A stretch of 64,000 nucleotides of DNA, taken from Stomorhina lunata. Taxonomy: Eukaryota > Arthropoda > Insecta > Diptera > Rhiniidae. Shown here piece by piece: positions 23,449-33,913 of this stretch (the stretch's first letter is position 1; each line of letters starts with the position of its first letter). Both the position numbers and the translations under genes were made by a program. A model generated the notes under the pieces. The model ran no database searches. It was given only the letters and a program-made list of their open reading frames with translations, and was not told where the DNA came from. The DNA is taken from NCBI GenBank assembly GCA_933228675.1, contig OW121740.1, positions 157,440,691 through 157,504,690 on the forward strand, in the 5' to 3' direction.

Positions 23449-26400
23449 TAGAACTAGAACAGAACTAGAACAGAACTAGAACAGAACTAGAACAGAACTA
23501 GAACAGAACTAGAACAGAACTAGAACAGAACTAGAACAGAACTAGAACAGAACTAGGACAGAACTAGAACAGAACTAGAACAGAACTAGAACAGAACTAG
23601 AACAGAACTAGAACAGAACTAGAACAGAACTAGAACAGAACTAGAACAGAACTAGAACAGAACTAGAACAGAACTAGAACAGAACTAGAACAGAACTAGG
23701 ACAGAACTAGAACAGAACTAGAACAGAACTAGAACAGAACTAGAACAGAACTAGAACAGAACTAGAACAGAACTAGAACAGAACTAGAACAGAACTAGAA
23801 CAGAACTAGAACAGAACTAGAACAGAACTAGAACAGAACTAGAACAGAACTAGAACAGAACTAGAACAGAACTAGAACAGAACTAGAACAGAACTAGAAC
23901 AGAACTAGAACAGAACTAGAACAGAACTAGAACAGAACTAGAACTGAACTAGAACAGAACTAGAACAGAACTAGAACAGAACTAGAACAGAACTAGAACA
24001 GAACTAGAACAGAACTAGAACAGAACTAGAACAGAACTAGAACTAGAACTAGAACAGAACTAGAACAGAACTAGAACAGAACTAGAACAGAACTAGAACA
24101 GAACTAGAACAGAACTAGAACAGAACTAGAACAGAACTAGAACAGAACTAGAACAGAACTAGAACAGAACTAGAACAGAACTAGAACAGAACTAGAACAG
24201 AACTAGAACAGAACTAGAACAGAACTAGAACAGAACTAGAACAGAACTAGAACAGAACTAGAACAGAACTAGAACAGAACTAGAACAGAACTAGAACAGA
24301 ACTAGAACAGAACTAGAACAGAACTAGAACAGAACTAGAACAGAACTAGAACAGAACTAGAACAGAACTAGAACAGAACTAGAACAGAACTAGAACAGAA
24401 CTAGAACAGAACTAGAACAGAACTAGAACAGAACTAGAACAGAACTAGAACAGAACTAGAACAGAACTAGAACAGAACTAGAACAGAACTAGAACAGAAC
24501 TAGAACAGAACTAGAACAGAACTAGAACAGAACTAGAACAGAACTAGAACAGAACTAGAACAGAACTAGAACAGAACTAGAACAGAACTAGAACAGAACT
24601 AGAACAGAACTAGAACAGAACTAGAACAGAACTAGAACAGAACTAGAACAGAACTAGAACAGAACTAGAACAGAACTAGAACAGAACTAGAACAGAACTA
24701 GAACAGAACTAGAACAGAACTAGAACAGAACTAGAACAGAACTAGAACAGAACTAGAACAGAACTAGAACAGAACTAGAACAGAACTAGAACAGAACTAG
24801 AACAGAACTAGAACAGAACTAGAACAGAACTAGAACAGAACTAGAACAGAACTAGAACAGAACTAGAACAGAACTAGAACAGAACTAGAACAGAACTAGA
24901 ACAGAACTAGAACAGAACTAGAACAGAACTAGAACAGAACTAGAACAGAACTAGAACAGAACTAGAACAGAACTAGAACAGAACTAGAACAGAACTAGAA
25001 CAGAACTAGAACAGAACTAGAACAGAACTAGAACAGAACTAGAACAGAACTAGAACAGAACTAGAACAGAACTAGAACAGAACTAGAACAGAACTAGAAC
25101 AGAACTAGAACAGAACTAGAACAGAACTAGAACAGAACTAGAACAGAACTAGAACAGAACTAGAACAGAACTAGAACAGAACTAGAACAGAACTAGAACA
25201 GAACTAGAACAGAACTAGAACAGAACTAGAACAGAACTAGAACAGAACTAGAACAGAACTAGAACAGAACTAGAACAGAACTAGAACAGAACTAGAACAG
25301 AACTAGAACAGAACTAGAACAGAACTAGAACAGAACTAGAACAGAACTAGAACAGAACTAGAACAGAACTAGAACAGAACTAGAACAGAACTAGAACAGA
25401 ACTAGAACAGAACTAGAACAGAACTAGAACAGAACTAGAACAGAACTAGAACAGAACTAGAACAGAACTAGAACAGAACTAGAACAGAACTAGAACAGAA
25501 CTAGAACAGAACTAGAACAGAACTAGAACAGAACTAGAACAGAACTAGAACAGAACTAGAACAGAACTAGAACAGAACTAGAACAGAACTAGAACAGAAC
25601 TAGAACAGAACTAGAACAGAACTAGAACAGAACTAGAACAGAACTAGAACAGAACTAGAACAGAACTAGAACAGAACTAGAACAGAACTAGAACAGAACT
25701 AGAACAGAACTAGAACAGAACTAGAACAGAACTAGAACAGAACTAGAACAGAACTAGAACAGAACTAGAACAGAACTAGAACAGAACTAGAACAGAACTA
25801 GAACAGAACTAGAACAGAACTAGAACAGAACTAGAACAGAACTAGAACAGAACTAGAACAGAACTAGAACGAACTAGAACAGAACTAGAACAGAACTAGA
25901 ACAGAACTAGAACAGAACTAGAACAGAACTAGAACAGAACTAGAACAGAACTAGAACAGAACTAGAACAGAACTAGAACAGAACTAGAACAGAACTAGAA
26001 CAGAACTAGAACAGAACTAGAACAGAACTAGAACAGAACTAGAACAGAACTAGAACAGAACTAGAACAGAACTAGAACAGAACTAGAACAGAACTAGAAC
26101 AGAACTAGAACAGAACTAGAACAGAACTAGAACAGAACTAGAACAGAACTAGAACAGAACTAGAACAGAACTAGAACAGAACTAGAACAGAACTAGAACA
26201 GAACTAGAACAGAACTAGAACAGAACTAGAACAGAACTAGAACAGAACTAGAACAGAACTAGAACAGAACTAGAACAGAACTAGAACAGAACTAGAACAG
26301 AACTAGAACAGAACTAGAACAGAACTAGAACAGAACTAGAACAGAACTAGAACAGAACTAGAACAGAACTAGAACAGAACTAGAACAGAACTAGAACAGA

Positions 26401-26595
26401 ACTAGAATAGAACTAGAACAGAACTAGAACAGAACTAGAACAGAACTAGAACAGAACTAGAACAGAACTAGAACAGAACTAGAACAGAACTAGAACAGAA
26501 CTAGAACAGAACTAGAACAGAACTAGAACAGAACTAGAACAGAACTAGAACAGAACTAGAACAGAACTAGAACAGAACTAGAACAGAACTAGAAC
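23449..26595 (-). repeat. 11-bp minisatellite array A2, reverse complement of A1
   Basis: About 286 copies of CTAGAACAGAA, the exact reverse complement of the A1 unit. Variants include two AACTAGGACAG copies about 143 bases (13 units) apart near 23556 and 23698, one GAACTGAACTAG copy near 23943, and a shortened copy near 25868. The array runs into an assembly gap, so its true end and length are unknown. Confidence 0.97.
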
Positions 26596-26795
26596 NNNNN
26601 NNNNNNNNNNNNNNNNNNNNNNNNNNNNNNNNNNNNNNNNNNNNNNNNNNNNNNNNNNNNNNNNNNNNNNNNNNNNNNNNNNNNNNNNNNNNNNNNNNNN
26701 NNNNNNNNNNNNNNNNNNNNNNNNNNNNNNNNNNNNNNNNNNNNNNNNNNNNNNNNNNNNNNNNNNNNNNNNNNNNNNNNNNNNNNNNNNNNNNN
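26596..26795. other. Assembly gap (200 N)
   Basis: Exactly 200 undetermined bases, a standard scaffold-gap length. It joins the A2 array to a truncated retrotransposon. Adjacency across it should not be taken as proven order or distance. Confidence 0.99.
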
Positions 26796-27397
26796 AAACC
26801 TTGATTAAGCATGAAATCGAATTCGCGTTTTGCAACTTCTAATTGGTCCGGTGATAGTCGTCGTGCTTTTGATGTTATTGGCTGCCCTTTAGTTTCAATG
26901 ACGTGTTGAACATTATGTTTCCTTTTGGATGACATTGTTGAGGGATTGGTAACATCTGGAAAACGAGTAATTAAATTATAGTAAGGAATACTTTTGCTTA
27001 CTGTTTTAATTTGGACATGATCGGCTTTTTTAAGGAGAAAAGATGAGTTTAAACCAGTGACATTGTCAATTAGTTTCTTCTTTTTTAAATCCACCACCAA
27101 ACCATAATGTTGCAAAAAATCAGCTCCGATTATTGGATGATTGACGTCAGCGACAATGAATTTCCAGAGAAAATTTCTTCTAAGTCCAAGGGTAGGAGAT
27201 AAAATGGTGTCACCATACGTATTGATGGGTGAACCATTTGCAGCAAAAAGTTTGAATGTTTCAGGATTTTTCTTTGTGCTTTGACTAAACAAGGGCACGA
27301 CCGAAATATCGGCACCTGTATCAATCAAAAAATTTGTTTTAAGATGAGTATCGTAAATAAAAAGACGATTTGTATGTTGGCTTCGGTCACTAGTCAT
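26796..27397 (-). CDS. Ty3/Gypsy-type Pol, protease to RT start (truncated at gap)
   Basis: The - strand frame starts with ATG at 27397 and is open to the gap. It encodes an aspartic protease with the DTGAD active-site signature about 26 residues in and a hydrophobic ILG-like IIGADF segment about 90 residues in. It then has the N-terminal approach to a reverse transcriptase (His-x-Ile-Glu-Thr-Lys-Gly-x-Pro, RRLSPDQL). RT catalytic motifs, RNase H and integrase would lie in or beyond the gap. The frame is offset -1 relative to gag, which stops at 27400-27402, consistent with a frameshifted Gag-Pol. It is uninterrupted as far as it goes, so the insertion is fairly recent. Confidence 0.8.
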
Positions 27398-27399
27398 GC

Positions 27400-28188
27400 T
27401 TAGTGACCGCCTCGGGAGTTTCCCAAGTTCTTAGAATTGAAGGAACAAGGTTGACGGCAGCAACGAGCATTGTTTCCGAACTTGCGATGATAATAGCATA
27501 TCTGTGGTGAAGAGCTTCGAGATCTTTGTGATCTCCTACGGGTATTAGAACGAGAACGATTTCGAAGGAATTTAAGGTTCTCTACAGCATTGGTTAAAGC
27601 AGAAATTTGTTGACGTATTTCACTAAATTCATCCGAACTTTGAACGGCAGATACATTATTGGAAGAAAATGTAGAGATGTCACCAATCTTATCTGCCATT
27701 CCAGCAAGAGTATCCAAAGGTTCTGATGAAGTAGCTAAAATTGCTTGAGTTTGAAATGGCAAACGCTGAAGCCACATTGTACGTAGGAATTCATCCTTTA
27801 CACCACCTTTAGCTAAGTTACGCATCTCTCGAAGTAGGGAACTTGGTTTTTTATCACCTATAGGCATTTCGTTTAGCAAAGTTTTTATACGTCTTTCTTC
27901 AGATATTGAGAAGTGCTCTATGAGACGTGTCTTAATCTTCGTGTAGGCATCATTTGGGTGTTCTAAAATAATGTCACTTACTTGAGACAATACATCTGGA
28001 TCTAATTCCGGCAGGATTGCGAAATATTTTGCGTTTTCACTCACGATTTGATGGTTTTGGAATTGTGCTTCCAATTGTGCAAACCAGATTGTTGGATTTT
28101 CTTTCCAGAATCGCGGAATTCGAATGGATATGGTAGATGGGGTGGCAGAAGGTTCTGCCACGGATTCTTGACCTGTGTTTCGTGGCAT
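27400..28188 (-). CDS. Ty3/Gypsy-type Gag (CsRn1-like, CHCC zinc knuckle)
   Basis: A 262-residue frame from ATG at 28188. It has a central capsid-like region (about residues 20-170: PRFWKENPTIWFAQLEAQF, LLREM, MWLQRLP), an Arg/Ser-rich basic stretch (about 205-228) and a zinc-binding motif CYYHRKFGNNARCCRQPC (about 231-248). Cys231, His234, Cys243 or 244 and Cys248 give a Cys-His-Cys-Cys pattern rather than the usual CCHC. This form is described for the CsRn1 lineage of Ty3/Gypsy elements, and a tRNA-Trp-type primer site just upstream agrees. Gag packages element RNA in cytoplasmic particles. The reading frame is intact. Confidence 0.8.
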   Translation of the reverse strand: MPRNTGQESVAEPSATPSTISIRIPRFWKENPTIWFAQLEAQFQNHQIVSENAKYFAILPELDPDVLSQVSDIILEHPNDAYTKIKTRLIEHFSISEERRIKTLLNEMPIGDKKPSSLLREMRNLAKGGVKDEFLRTMWLQRLPFQTQAILATSSEPLDTLAGMADKIGDISTFSSNNVSAVQSSDEFSEIRQQISALTNAVENLKFLRNRSRSNTRRRSQRSRSSSPQICYYHRKFGNNARCCRQPCSFNSKNLGNSRGGH

Positions 28189-28223
28189 AGTCCAAATGTA
28201 TCTTCTTAATGCGTGAAGGAGAT

Positions 28224-28233
28224 GGGGTCACCA
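28224..28233 (-). other. Retrotransposon primer binding site (tRNA-Trp type)
   Basis: The - strand reads TGGTGACCCC, complementary to the 3' end of insect tRNA-Trp (GGGGUCACCA), 36 bases upstream of the gag ATG. The match is 10 bases long and then stops. It places the inner end of the 5' LTR at about 28234. Confidence 0.65.
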
Positions 28234-29082
28234 ATTATAAAGATTAGTTGAAACAATTTTATTTTTTATAAAAAGTTGTTTATTGAATCTAGAATTCTTA
28301 ATGACTAAAAATTATTTTTTATATTTCAAAATTTTTTCCAAAAATTTAAATGAAAAATCTATGTTACATTTTTATATTTTTAAACAAGTGTTTTTAAAGG
28401 GAGTGGCAACTGCTACAGCTGCATGTGTAATTTCAATTTTTGTCATTTTTGAGTACTAACAGTTTTCAAAACTCGCATTTTAAAAAATAAATTTATGTGC
28501 GTCCCATTCGAAATCGAAATAATGCATATAATGCAAATTTTTTATTCTAACTACATAAAAATGTATGTTTTAAAATCCCAGTGCTTATGGGATATCAACC
28601 GTTCAGATTAAAATATATATATGTTTTTTAAAGAATTGAATAAATATCGTCACTTAAATTAAATATTGTTTTAATTTGACGAATATAAAATTCTCGAAAA
28701 TCATCAAGTATAATTTTTTTCCCGAATTAGAGATTGTGGTCAAAGATTCGTGAGCAGCAATACCAATATATCGTATTGCAAATTTTTGCTAGAAATTGAC
28801 GAGGTTGCAAAAAACTATCAAAGAGAGAAATGTAGCCCTTACAGAGCCCTGAACATCGATGTATAAAGTGTTATGATCGAACTAAAGATGGCGACACAGT
28901 TAACAAAATACAAAAAGGGCGGTATTTGTAGGCGTGGTAAAAAAATAACAAAAATGGTTTTATAATTAGTTTTGCATTATCTTTAACCCTAGGGGGTGAC
29001 TGACTCAACATTTTTTTTCGAACCACTCTAATATACATACATACATAGGGGACCCTTGAGTATAAAACTAAACTAAAATAAA
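28234..29082. other. Presumed 5' LTR region plus unassigned DNA
   Basis: The LTR of the Gypsy element should begin at 28234 and run rightwards, but with no second LTR to compare its outer end cannot be set. At 29007-29027, TTTTTTTCGAACCACTCTA resembles the right terminus of the TA-flanked element in PKD intron 2 (54394-54410), suggesting an end of a related element here. Confidence 0.4.
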
Positions 29083-29931
29083 GTAAGAGTGTTATATTCG
29101 GCTGTGCCGATTTTATTAGAAACATATCTCATATATCTACAAGGGAGCAGCTAATTCAAAATGTGGACCAAAATTGAAAAAATCGCTAAGCTAATTGGTA
29201 TTGTTGGTAAAATCTTTGGACTTAATTCGGTTGCAGTAGCTTTATTGTTCAACATTTAAAAATATCTTAGCCGTGTTTCCAGTATTTACTTTGATCAAAA
29301 TTCGGTCTCATAACCGGGCATAGTTTTACATCATATTGATTAACATTGATTAATGCCTATCTAATTTCATAGGTGCTATCTTTAATGTAAAGATTGTACC
29401 TCCAAATCTTTTTGATTGTAGATATAAAAAGGGGATGTTATATAAATAAGAATTATAGGCAAATGTTGACCGATTGTCACAAAATTTTACACACTGGCTG
29501 GTATATAAATATAGCTTATTATTATTCTTATTAAGTGGCCATAGCTATCAGAGTTTCTAATTTAATAGCTTTTAACTGGCCTTTGCTACAATTTTTGGTT
29601 TCCGGGAGTGTTTTTTATATGAAAGCTATAGTCATATATGGACTGATTCCTATAAAATTTGATAAACTGATCAAAAGATGCAAACTTCCCTATTTTAAAT
29701 TTAGTCGTTATAGCAATTACAATTGTATTCAATTTATAAGCATTAATGTGTTTCCCAGGGCGGGGTTATATGGGAGCTCTAACTAAATGTAAACCGATTT
29801 TGTCCATTTCCAATTCACAACTTTTTCAAGATATCCAAAATACTTTTGTAAAATGTTGTTCCTTTAGCTATTTTCGTTAAGGCGCTATCGCGCTTTTATC
29901 TGACGGATAGACGGACATAAACCCAATTTTT
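29083..29931 (-). mobile_element. Dispersed element F1, inverted copy
   Basis: It begins with the reverse complement of the F1 tail (AAGAGTGTTATATTCGGC) and aligns in reverse with 9705-10195 and 11655-11852. Here the two halves are contiguous, so this copy lacks the F2 and mariner insertions. It ends near a GACGGATAGACGGAC tract, the GTCY region, where a complete F2 copy begins. Confidence 0.6.
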
Positions 29932-30706
29932 ATACCCTTCACCACCATAGGTGGAAAGGGTATTATAAGTTTTTGCTGATGTATGTAACGCATAGAAATA
30001 TTTGTCTTAGACCCATCATTTAGTATACCAATAAGCTTAGAATCACTTTCTGAGTCGATTTAGCGATGTCCGTCCGGCTGGCTGGCTGGACCCCCATGTA
30101 AAACTTGTAATCAAACTGCAGGTCGCAATTCTAAAGATAATTTGATGAAATTTGACACAGTTAATTTTTTTGATAATGGGACCATGGCTATTGAAATTGG
30201 TCAAAATCGGTCCATTATTTATGGTACCTCCCATAGGTCCCACTTCCCGGAATTGCTATATTGGCCACAAATATCAATATTTTTTCATGAAATTTAAAAC
30301 AGATACTGCTTATGTAAACTTAAATCACTGTACCAAATTTCGTTGAAATCGGTCCACATTTGATCATAACTCCCATACAAACTCTTCTTCAAAAACGCAT
30401 TAAATGAGACAAAAAATTACTAAAACGCTCGTAAATCTAAAGATAATTAAAATTTTGAGTTTATTTTTTGCATACATAATTTTTGTAACAACTGTAATCA
30501 ATTTGCCAAAACATTTGACCCTAGCTCTCATATAAGTCCAAATGACGGAAACAGGTTGAATATATAAGTTTTAAGAAAATGTTTGTATGATGGCAAAATT
30601 TAGCAAATATTTGTCTTTATACAGGATAAATAACACCTTTGACCTTAGTGGTGAAGGGTATCGTATGGTCGGCTTGACCGACTATAGCGCTTTCTTACTT
30701 GTTTTT
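29932..30706 (+). mobile_element. Dispersed element F2, complete copy
   Basis: About 775 bases, from a terminal inverted stem (TACCCTTCACCACC / GGTGGAAAGGGTA) to a perfect hairpin GTCGG-CTTGA-CCGAC (30668-30682) followed by TATAGCGC and TTTCTTACTTGTTTT. It carries GTCCGTCCGGCTGGCTGG and repeated clauses of the type AAATCGGTCCA...CCCATA, typical of this non-coding family. It shares the CTTACTTGTT end with F1, so F1 and F2 are probably related rolling-circle-type non-autonomous elements (inference). Confidence 0.6.
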
Positions 30707-30944
30707 GACAGGTTTTGTTCTTGTTGCAAAAAAAGTTTTTATATATTAAGTCTATAAAGATATCTTGAAAATTGCATGATTAAACTAATATTCCAAAAAT
30801 TCTAAAAATTTGTTCGCTGGGTTGAATAATGTAACTCTTAACATATTCATTCTTTAAGTTAAGTTGTATGTGAAAGTATCTGTGAGAATATTGTTAAAAT
30901 GGTAGTACGACAGTAGTGTTTGTGTTGTTGTTGTTTCTTTGTAG

Positions 30945-31439
30945 CAGTTTAAACGTAGTAGAGAAGTAGTTTATATCAGTTGAGATATGCGGCTTTGAAA
31001 TATTACCAAGTCAACGTCATTTTAGTTAAACTTTAGATTTGGTGAAAGAAAGGTTTAATCAAATCAAATCAAATCAAATATCATTAGAAATTATAATCCA
31101 GCAAAAAAATCTAAATGAATTTTAATTAAATAAAACAACAAAATAAATGAAAGTGAATACTAAAATAAGTAAATACGAAAAAATAAAAAAAAATTTAAAA
31201 GGAAAAGTTTTAAAAATAGTTTAGCACGACATAACGTTTAATGAAATCAAACTTCCAAGAATTTGTTAGTGAAAAATATGAGATTTTAAATCTCTAAAAG
31301 CAAAAATATTACTAAAAAAATTTTATTTAAGTAAAAAATATTTAAGATCAAATAAAACTAAAAATCATTTAAATAAGAAAATATTTAAAAGAAATGAAAT
31401 TTTTAATTAAAAAAATTGATGATATAAAAAATTTTTAAG
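30945..31439 (+). other. Candidate non-coding 5' exon
   Basis: A pyrimidine-rich acceptor (TTGTTGTTTCTTTGTAG, ending 30944) and a perfect donor (AAG/GTGAGT at 31439/31440) bound an A-rich, frame-poor segment. A TCAGTT initiator at 30976-30981 is an alternative 5' end for it. It could be an alternative 5' exon of PKD. No sequence evidence ties it to that gene. Confidence 0.25.
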
Positions 31440-31874
31440 GTGAGTCTGTGTGAAACAACCACAAATGCAATTTGAAATGAAACCGACATAAATATTTAAG
31501 AAGATGACGACAATGATAATGACGATGAGGATGATGTGAATGATGTTGATCATCATTATCGAGTTGTAGGAAAAGATTATTATTTTTCAACCGCAATTCT
31601 AACAACAAGTTTTCTATTTTTTCTTGTTATTTCGTTTATTTTTTCTTCATTCTACTCTGATACTTTATCTTCTTTATTGCTTTGAGGTATTCAATTTAAG
31701 ATGATTTTTCCTTGGTCTTTGTTTTTTCTATTATTTTCTATGTTTAAAGCACTTCAACTCAACGCAAGCCAATTGTGTACTGAAGATGACAAGACCCCTT
31801 TCCCGAAGCAATATAGGAAGTAGTAGCAGTTAAAAATACGAGGTCTAATCAAAGGGTTAAGCTGTAAAATAGAT

Positions 31875-31984
31875 AGACTATGTCTAAGTCTATGTCTTAG
31901 TCTATGTCTTAATCTATGTCTTAGTCTATGTCTTAGTCTATGTCTTAGTCTATGTCTTAGTCTATGTCTTAGTCTATGTCTTAG

Positions 31985-31986
<2 letters not shown>
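31875..31986 (+). repeat. 12-bp minisatellite array B1, left part
   Basis: About nine copies of TATGTCTTAGTC, the first ones degenerate. It ends exactly at the poly-T tract that is the 3' tail of the LINE on the - strand. It continues in the same repeat phase on the far side of the LINE (33914). Confidence 0.92.
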
Positions 31987-32018
<32 letters not shown>

Positions 32019-33913
32019 GCCGGAGGTGTGGAATCTTCATAGATGTTCCCACTGTGGGCCCATGCACGATTTACCAAAAATTGGTACCTACGTACTAAAC
32101 CACACCCCCTCTCCTTCCACTCCCCGCGGGACTGCCTTGAGGTACTACTTCGCGGGGGAGGTCAGCTTAATTGTTTGCTGTTCCACTCGATTCAATTATT
32201 TGATCTTGCTTACGTGTTAATTCTGTCTCCCTCAGCTTGTTCATAATGTAGATTATATATCTATTTACTGCTATCCAGTTGTCTTCTGTTTTTACCATAA
32301 CATGGATTATGTTGCTTGCACTGAGTCTTTCACCAACGTATGATTCCAAACTACTCCTATTGGTGTTAAACCTGGGACATTTGAATACGACATGTTCGGC
32401 ATTTTCGTCTTCATCGAGACATTGAGGACACCTTGGAGAGTAGTCTCGACCGAAGCGGTATAAATAGCTTCTAAATCCTCCGTGTCCAGTTAGAAATTGG
32501 GTCAGGTAGAAGTTGACCTCGCCGTGACGCCTACTTAACCATATTTCTATATTTGGGATAAGTTTAAAGGTCCAGCGTCCTTTAGTTGAGTTCTGCCATC
32601 TTATTTGCCACTCCATCATTGCTTTCCGATGTTCGATTTTGTATATATCTTTTTTTGAAACCTCTGGGCTCGCTTTTCGTGCTTTATACATGTCAGATGT
32701 TTCTTTAGCTTTTATATCTATTGGCATTATTCCTGCTATCACACTTGAAGCTTCTACTGAGACAGTACGAAAAGCGCTGCATACTCTAAGGCAACCCCTT
32801 CTATGTATTGAAGTCATACTACTTTTGGATGTTTTTGACAAAGCCTGTTCCCATACGGGTGCTCCATAGAGAATAATAGAGTTAGATACCTTAGAGATAA
32901 GTACTCTCCGGCTCTGGCGTGGTCCGCCAATGTTGGGCATCATTCTAGCGAGTGCGTTTGCTACGTTGGATGCTTTTTTGCATGAGTAATCAGCGTTCCT
33001 TTTAAAATTAAGGCGATCGTCTATCATAATTCCTAAATACTTAATTGCTTCTGACGATGTGATAGTTGTTTTGCCTACTTTTATGGAGAAAGTTTCTCTT
33101 TTCCTTTTTCCACTAATGAGCACAGCTTCAGTTTTATGTTCTGCCAATTTTAAATTCATGCTGATCAGCCAGTTTATAATGGTTCTGATAGTTTCATTTG
33201 AATATATCACAACATCCTCCAGTACTTGCGCTGTAACTACGATTGCCACATCATCTGCGAATCCTACAACCGTTGCTTCCTCCGGTATGTTTAGGCTAAA
33301 GATGCCATTATACATAACGTTCCAGAGCAACGGTCCTAAGACCGATCCTTGGGGAACTCCTGATGTAATATTATAGTTTTCGATACCTTCATCAGTTTCG
33401 TATGTAAGTATTCTATTGGAGAAGTAGTCTTTTATAATTCGAATAAGATATTCTGGAACGTTTAATCTACGTAATGACATCATTATTTGCTTCCATCCAG
33501 CAGAGTTGAAGGCATTTCTAATGTCTAGAGTGATGACTGCACAGTATTTTTTTTGCTTTCTTTTACCACTAATAGCTTTTCTGGCAAGTTCTATGACGAA
33601 GTTGGCTGCATCTATTGTTGATCTTGTTCGTCTAAATCCGAACTGCCTATGGGAAAGTCCATCCGCAGCTTCGACCGCATCTAAAAGCTTCGTATATATT
33701 ATTCTTTCTAGGCATTTTCCTATTGTATCAAGCAAGCATATTGGTCTGTATGACTGTGGCTCGCCAAGAGTTTTTCCCGGTTTTGGAATAAGAATTAGCT
33801 TTTGCTTTTTCCATCTATCAGGGAACGTTCCATTTTTGAGACAATTTTCGAACAGTCTGGCAAAAATTTCCGGTCTCGTCTTAAGAGCACATTTTAAAGC
33901 TTTATTAGGAATA
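31987..33913 (-). mobile_element. 5'-truncated R1-like LINE inserted in array B1
   Basis: On the - strand the element runs from a 5' truncation at 33913, through reverse transcriptase coding sequence and a ~150-base 3' UTR, to a 29-base A tail (T run 31987-32015). Both ends abut array B1. The left flank ends on ...TTAGTC and the right flank resumes with TATGTC, so the 12-bp phase is unbroken. Any target duplication must therefore be zero or a multiple of 12 (one base of ambiguity at the T run). Long A tail, intact frame and clean junctions indicate a recent insertion. Confidence 0.85.
32167..33912 (-). CDS. R1-clade-like LINE reverse transcriptase, N-truncated
   Basis: Open from the truncation at 33912 to a stop at 32167, about 581 codons with no break. 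It starts within the RT N-terminal region (FPDRWKKQKLILIPKPGK, YRPICLLDTIGKCLER). Then come QFGFRRTRSTIDA, the first catalytic Asp in TLDIRNAF, SGVPQGSVLGPLLW, and the catalytic FADD at about 33261-33250. A C-terminal zinc-binding motif, Cys-Pro-x-Cys ... Ala-Glu-His-Val-Val-Phe-x-Cys-Pro, follows. The endonuclease and ORF1 are missing because of the truncation. The motif set fits R1-type and neighbouring insect LINE clades. Clade choice is moderate confidence. There is no native start codon here. Confidence 0.85.
   Translation of the reverse strand: MPNKALKCALKTRPEIFARLFENCLKNGTFPDRWKKQKLILIPKPGKTLGEPQSYRPICLLDTIGKCLERIIYTKLLDAVEAADGLSHRQFGFRRTRSTIDAANFVIELARKAISGKRKQKKYCAVITLDIRNAFNSAGWKQIMMSLRRLNVPEYLIRIIKDYFSNRILTYETDEGIENYNITSGVPQGSVLGPLLWNVMYNGIFSLNIPEEATVVGFADDVAIVVTAQVLEDVVIYSNETIRTIINWLISMNLKLAEHKTEAVLISGKRKRETFSIKVGKTTITSSEAIKYLGIMIDDRLNFKRNADYSCKKASNVANALARMMPNIGGPRQSRRVLISKVSNSIILYGAPVWEQALSKTSKSSMTSIHRRGCLRVCSAFRTVSVEASSVIAGIMPIDIKAKETSDMYKARKASPEVSKKDIYKIEHRKAMMEWQIRWQNSTKGRWTFKLIPNIEIWLSRRHGEVNFYLTQFLTGHGGFRSYLYRFGRDYSPRCPQCLDEDENAEHVVFKCPRFNTNRSSLESYVGERLSASNIIHVMVKTEDNWIAVNRYIIYIMNKLRETELTRKQDQIIESSGTANN

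Noticed and set aside
19391..26595. CRISPR-like array
   Set aside because: Repeats are contiguous 11-mers without spacers, in a eukaryotic genome.
26567..26835. Open frames crossing the run of N
   Set aside because: The N stretch contributes no stops by definition. Only the sequence to the right of 26796 is real coding evidence.
31836..31860. TACGAGGTCTAATCAAAGGG just left of array B1 as a mariner-type end of the B structure
   Set aside because: No matching complement was found to the right of array B2, so it cannot be called a terminal repeat.
32639..33376. + strand frames within the LINE
   Set aside because: Antisense shadows of the reverse transcriptase frame on the - strand, which carries the conserved motifs.
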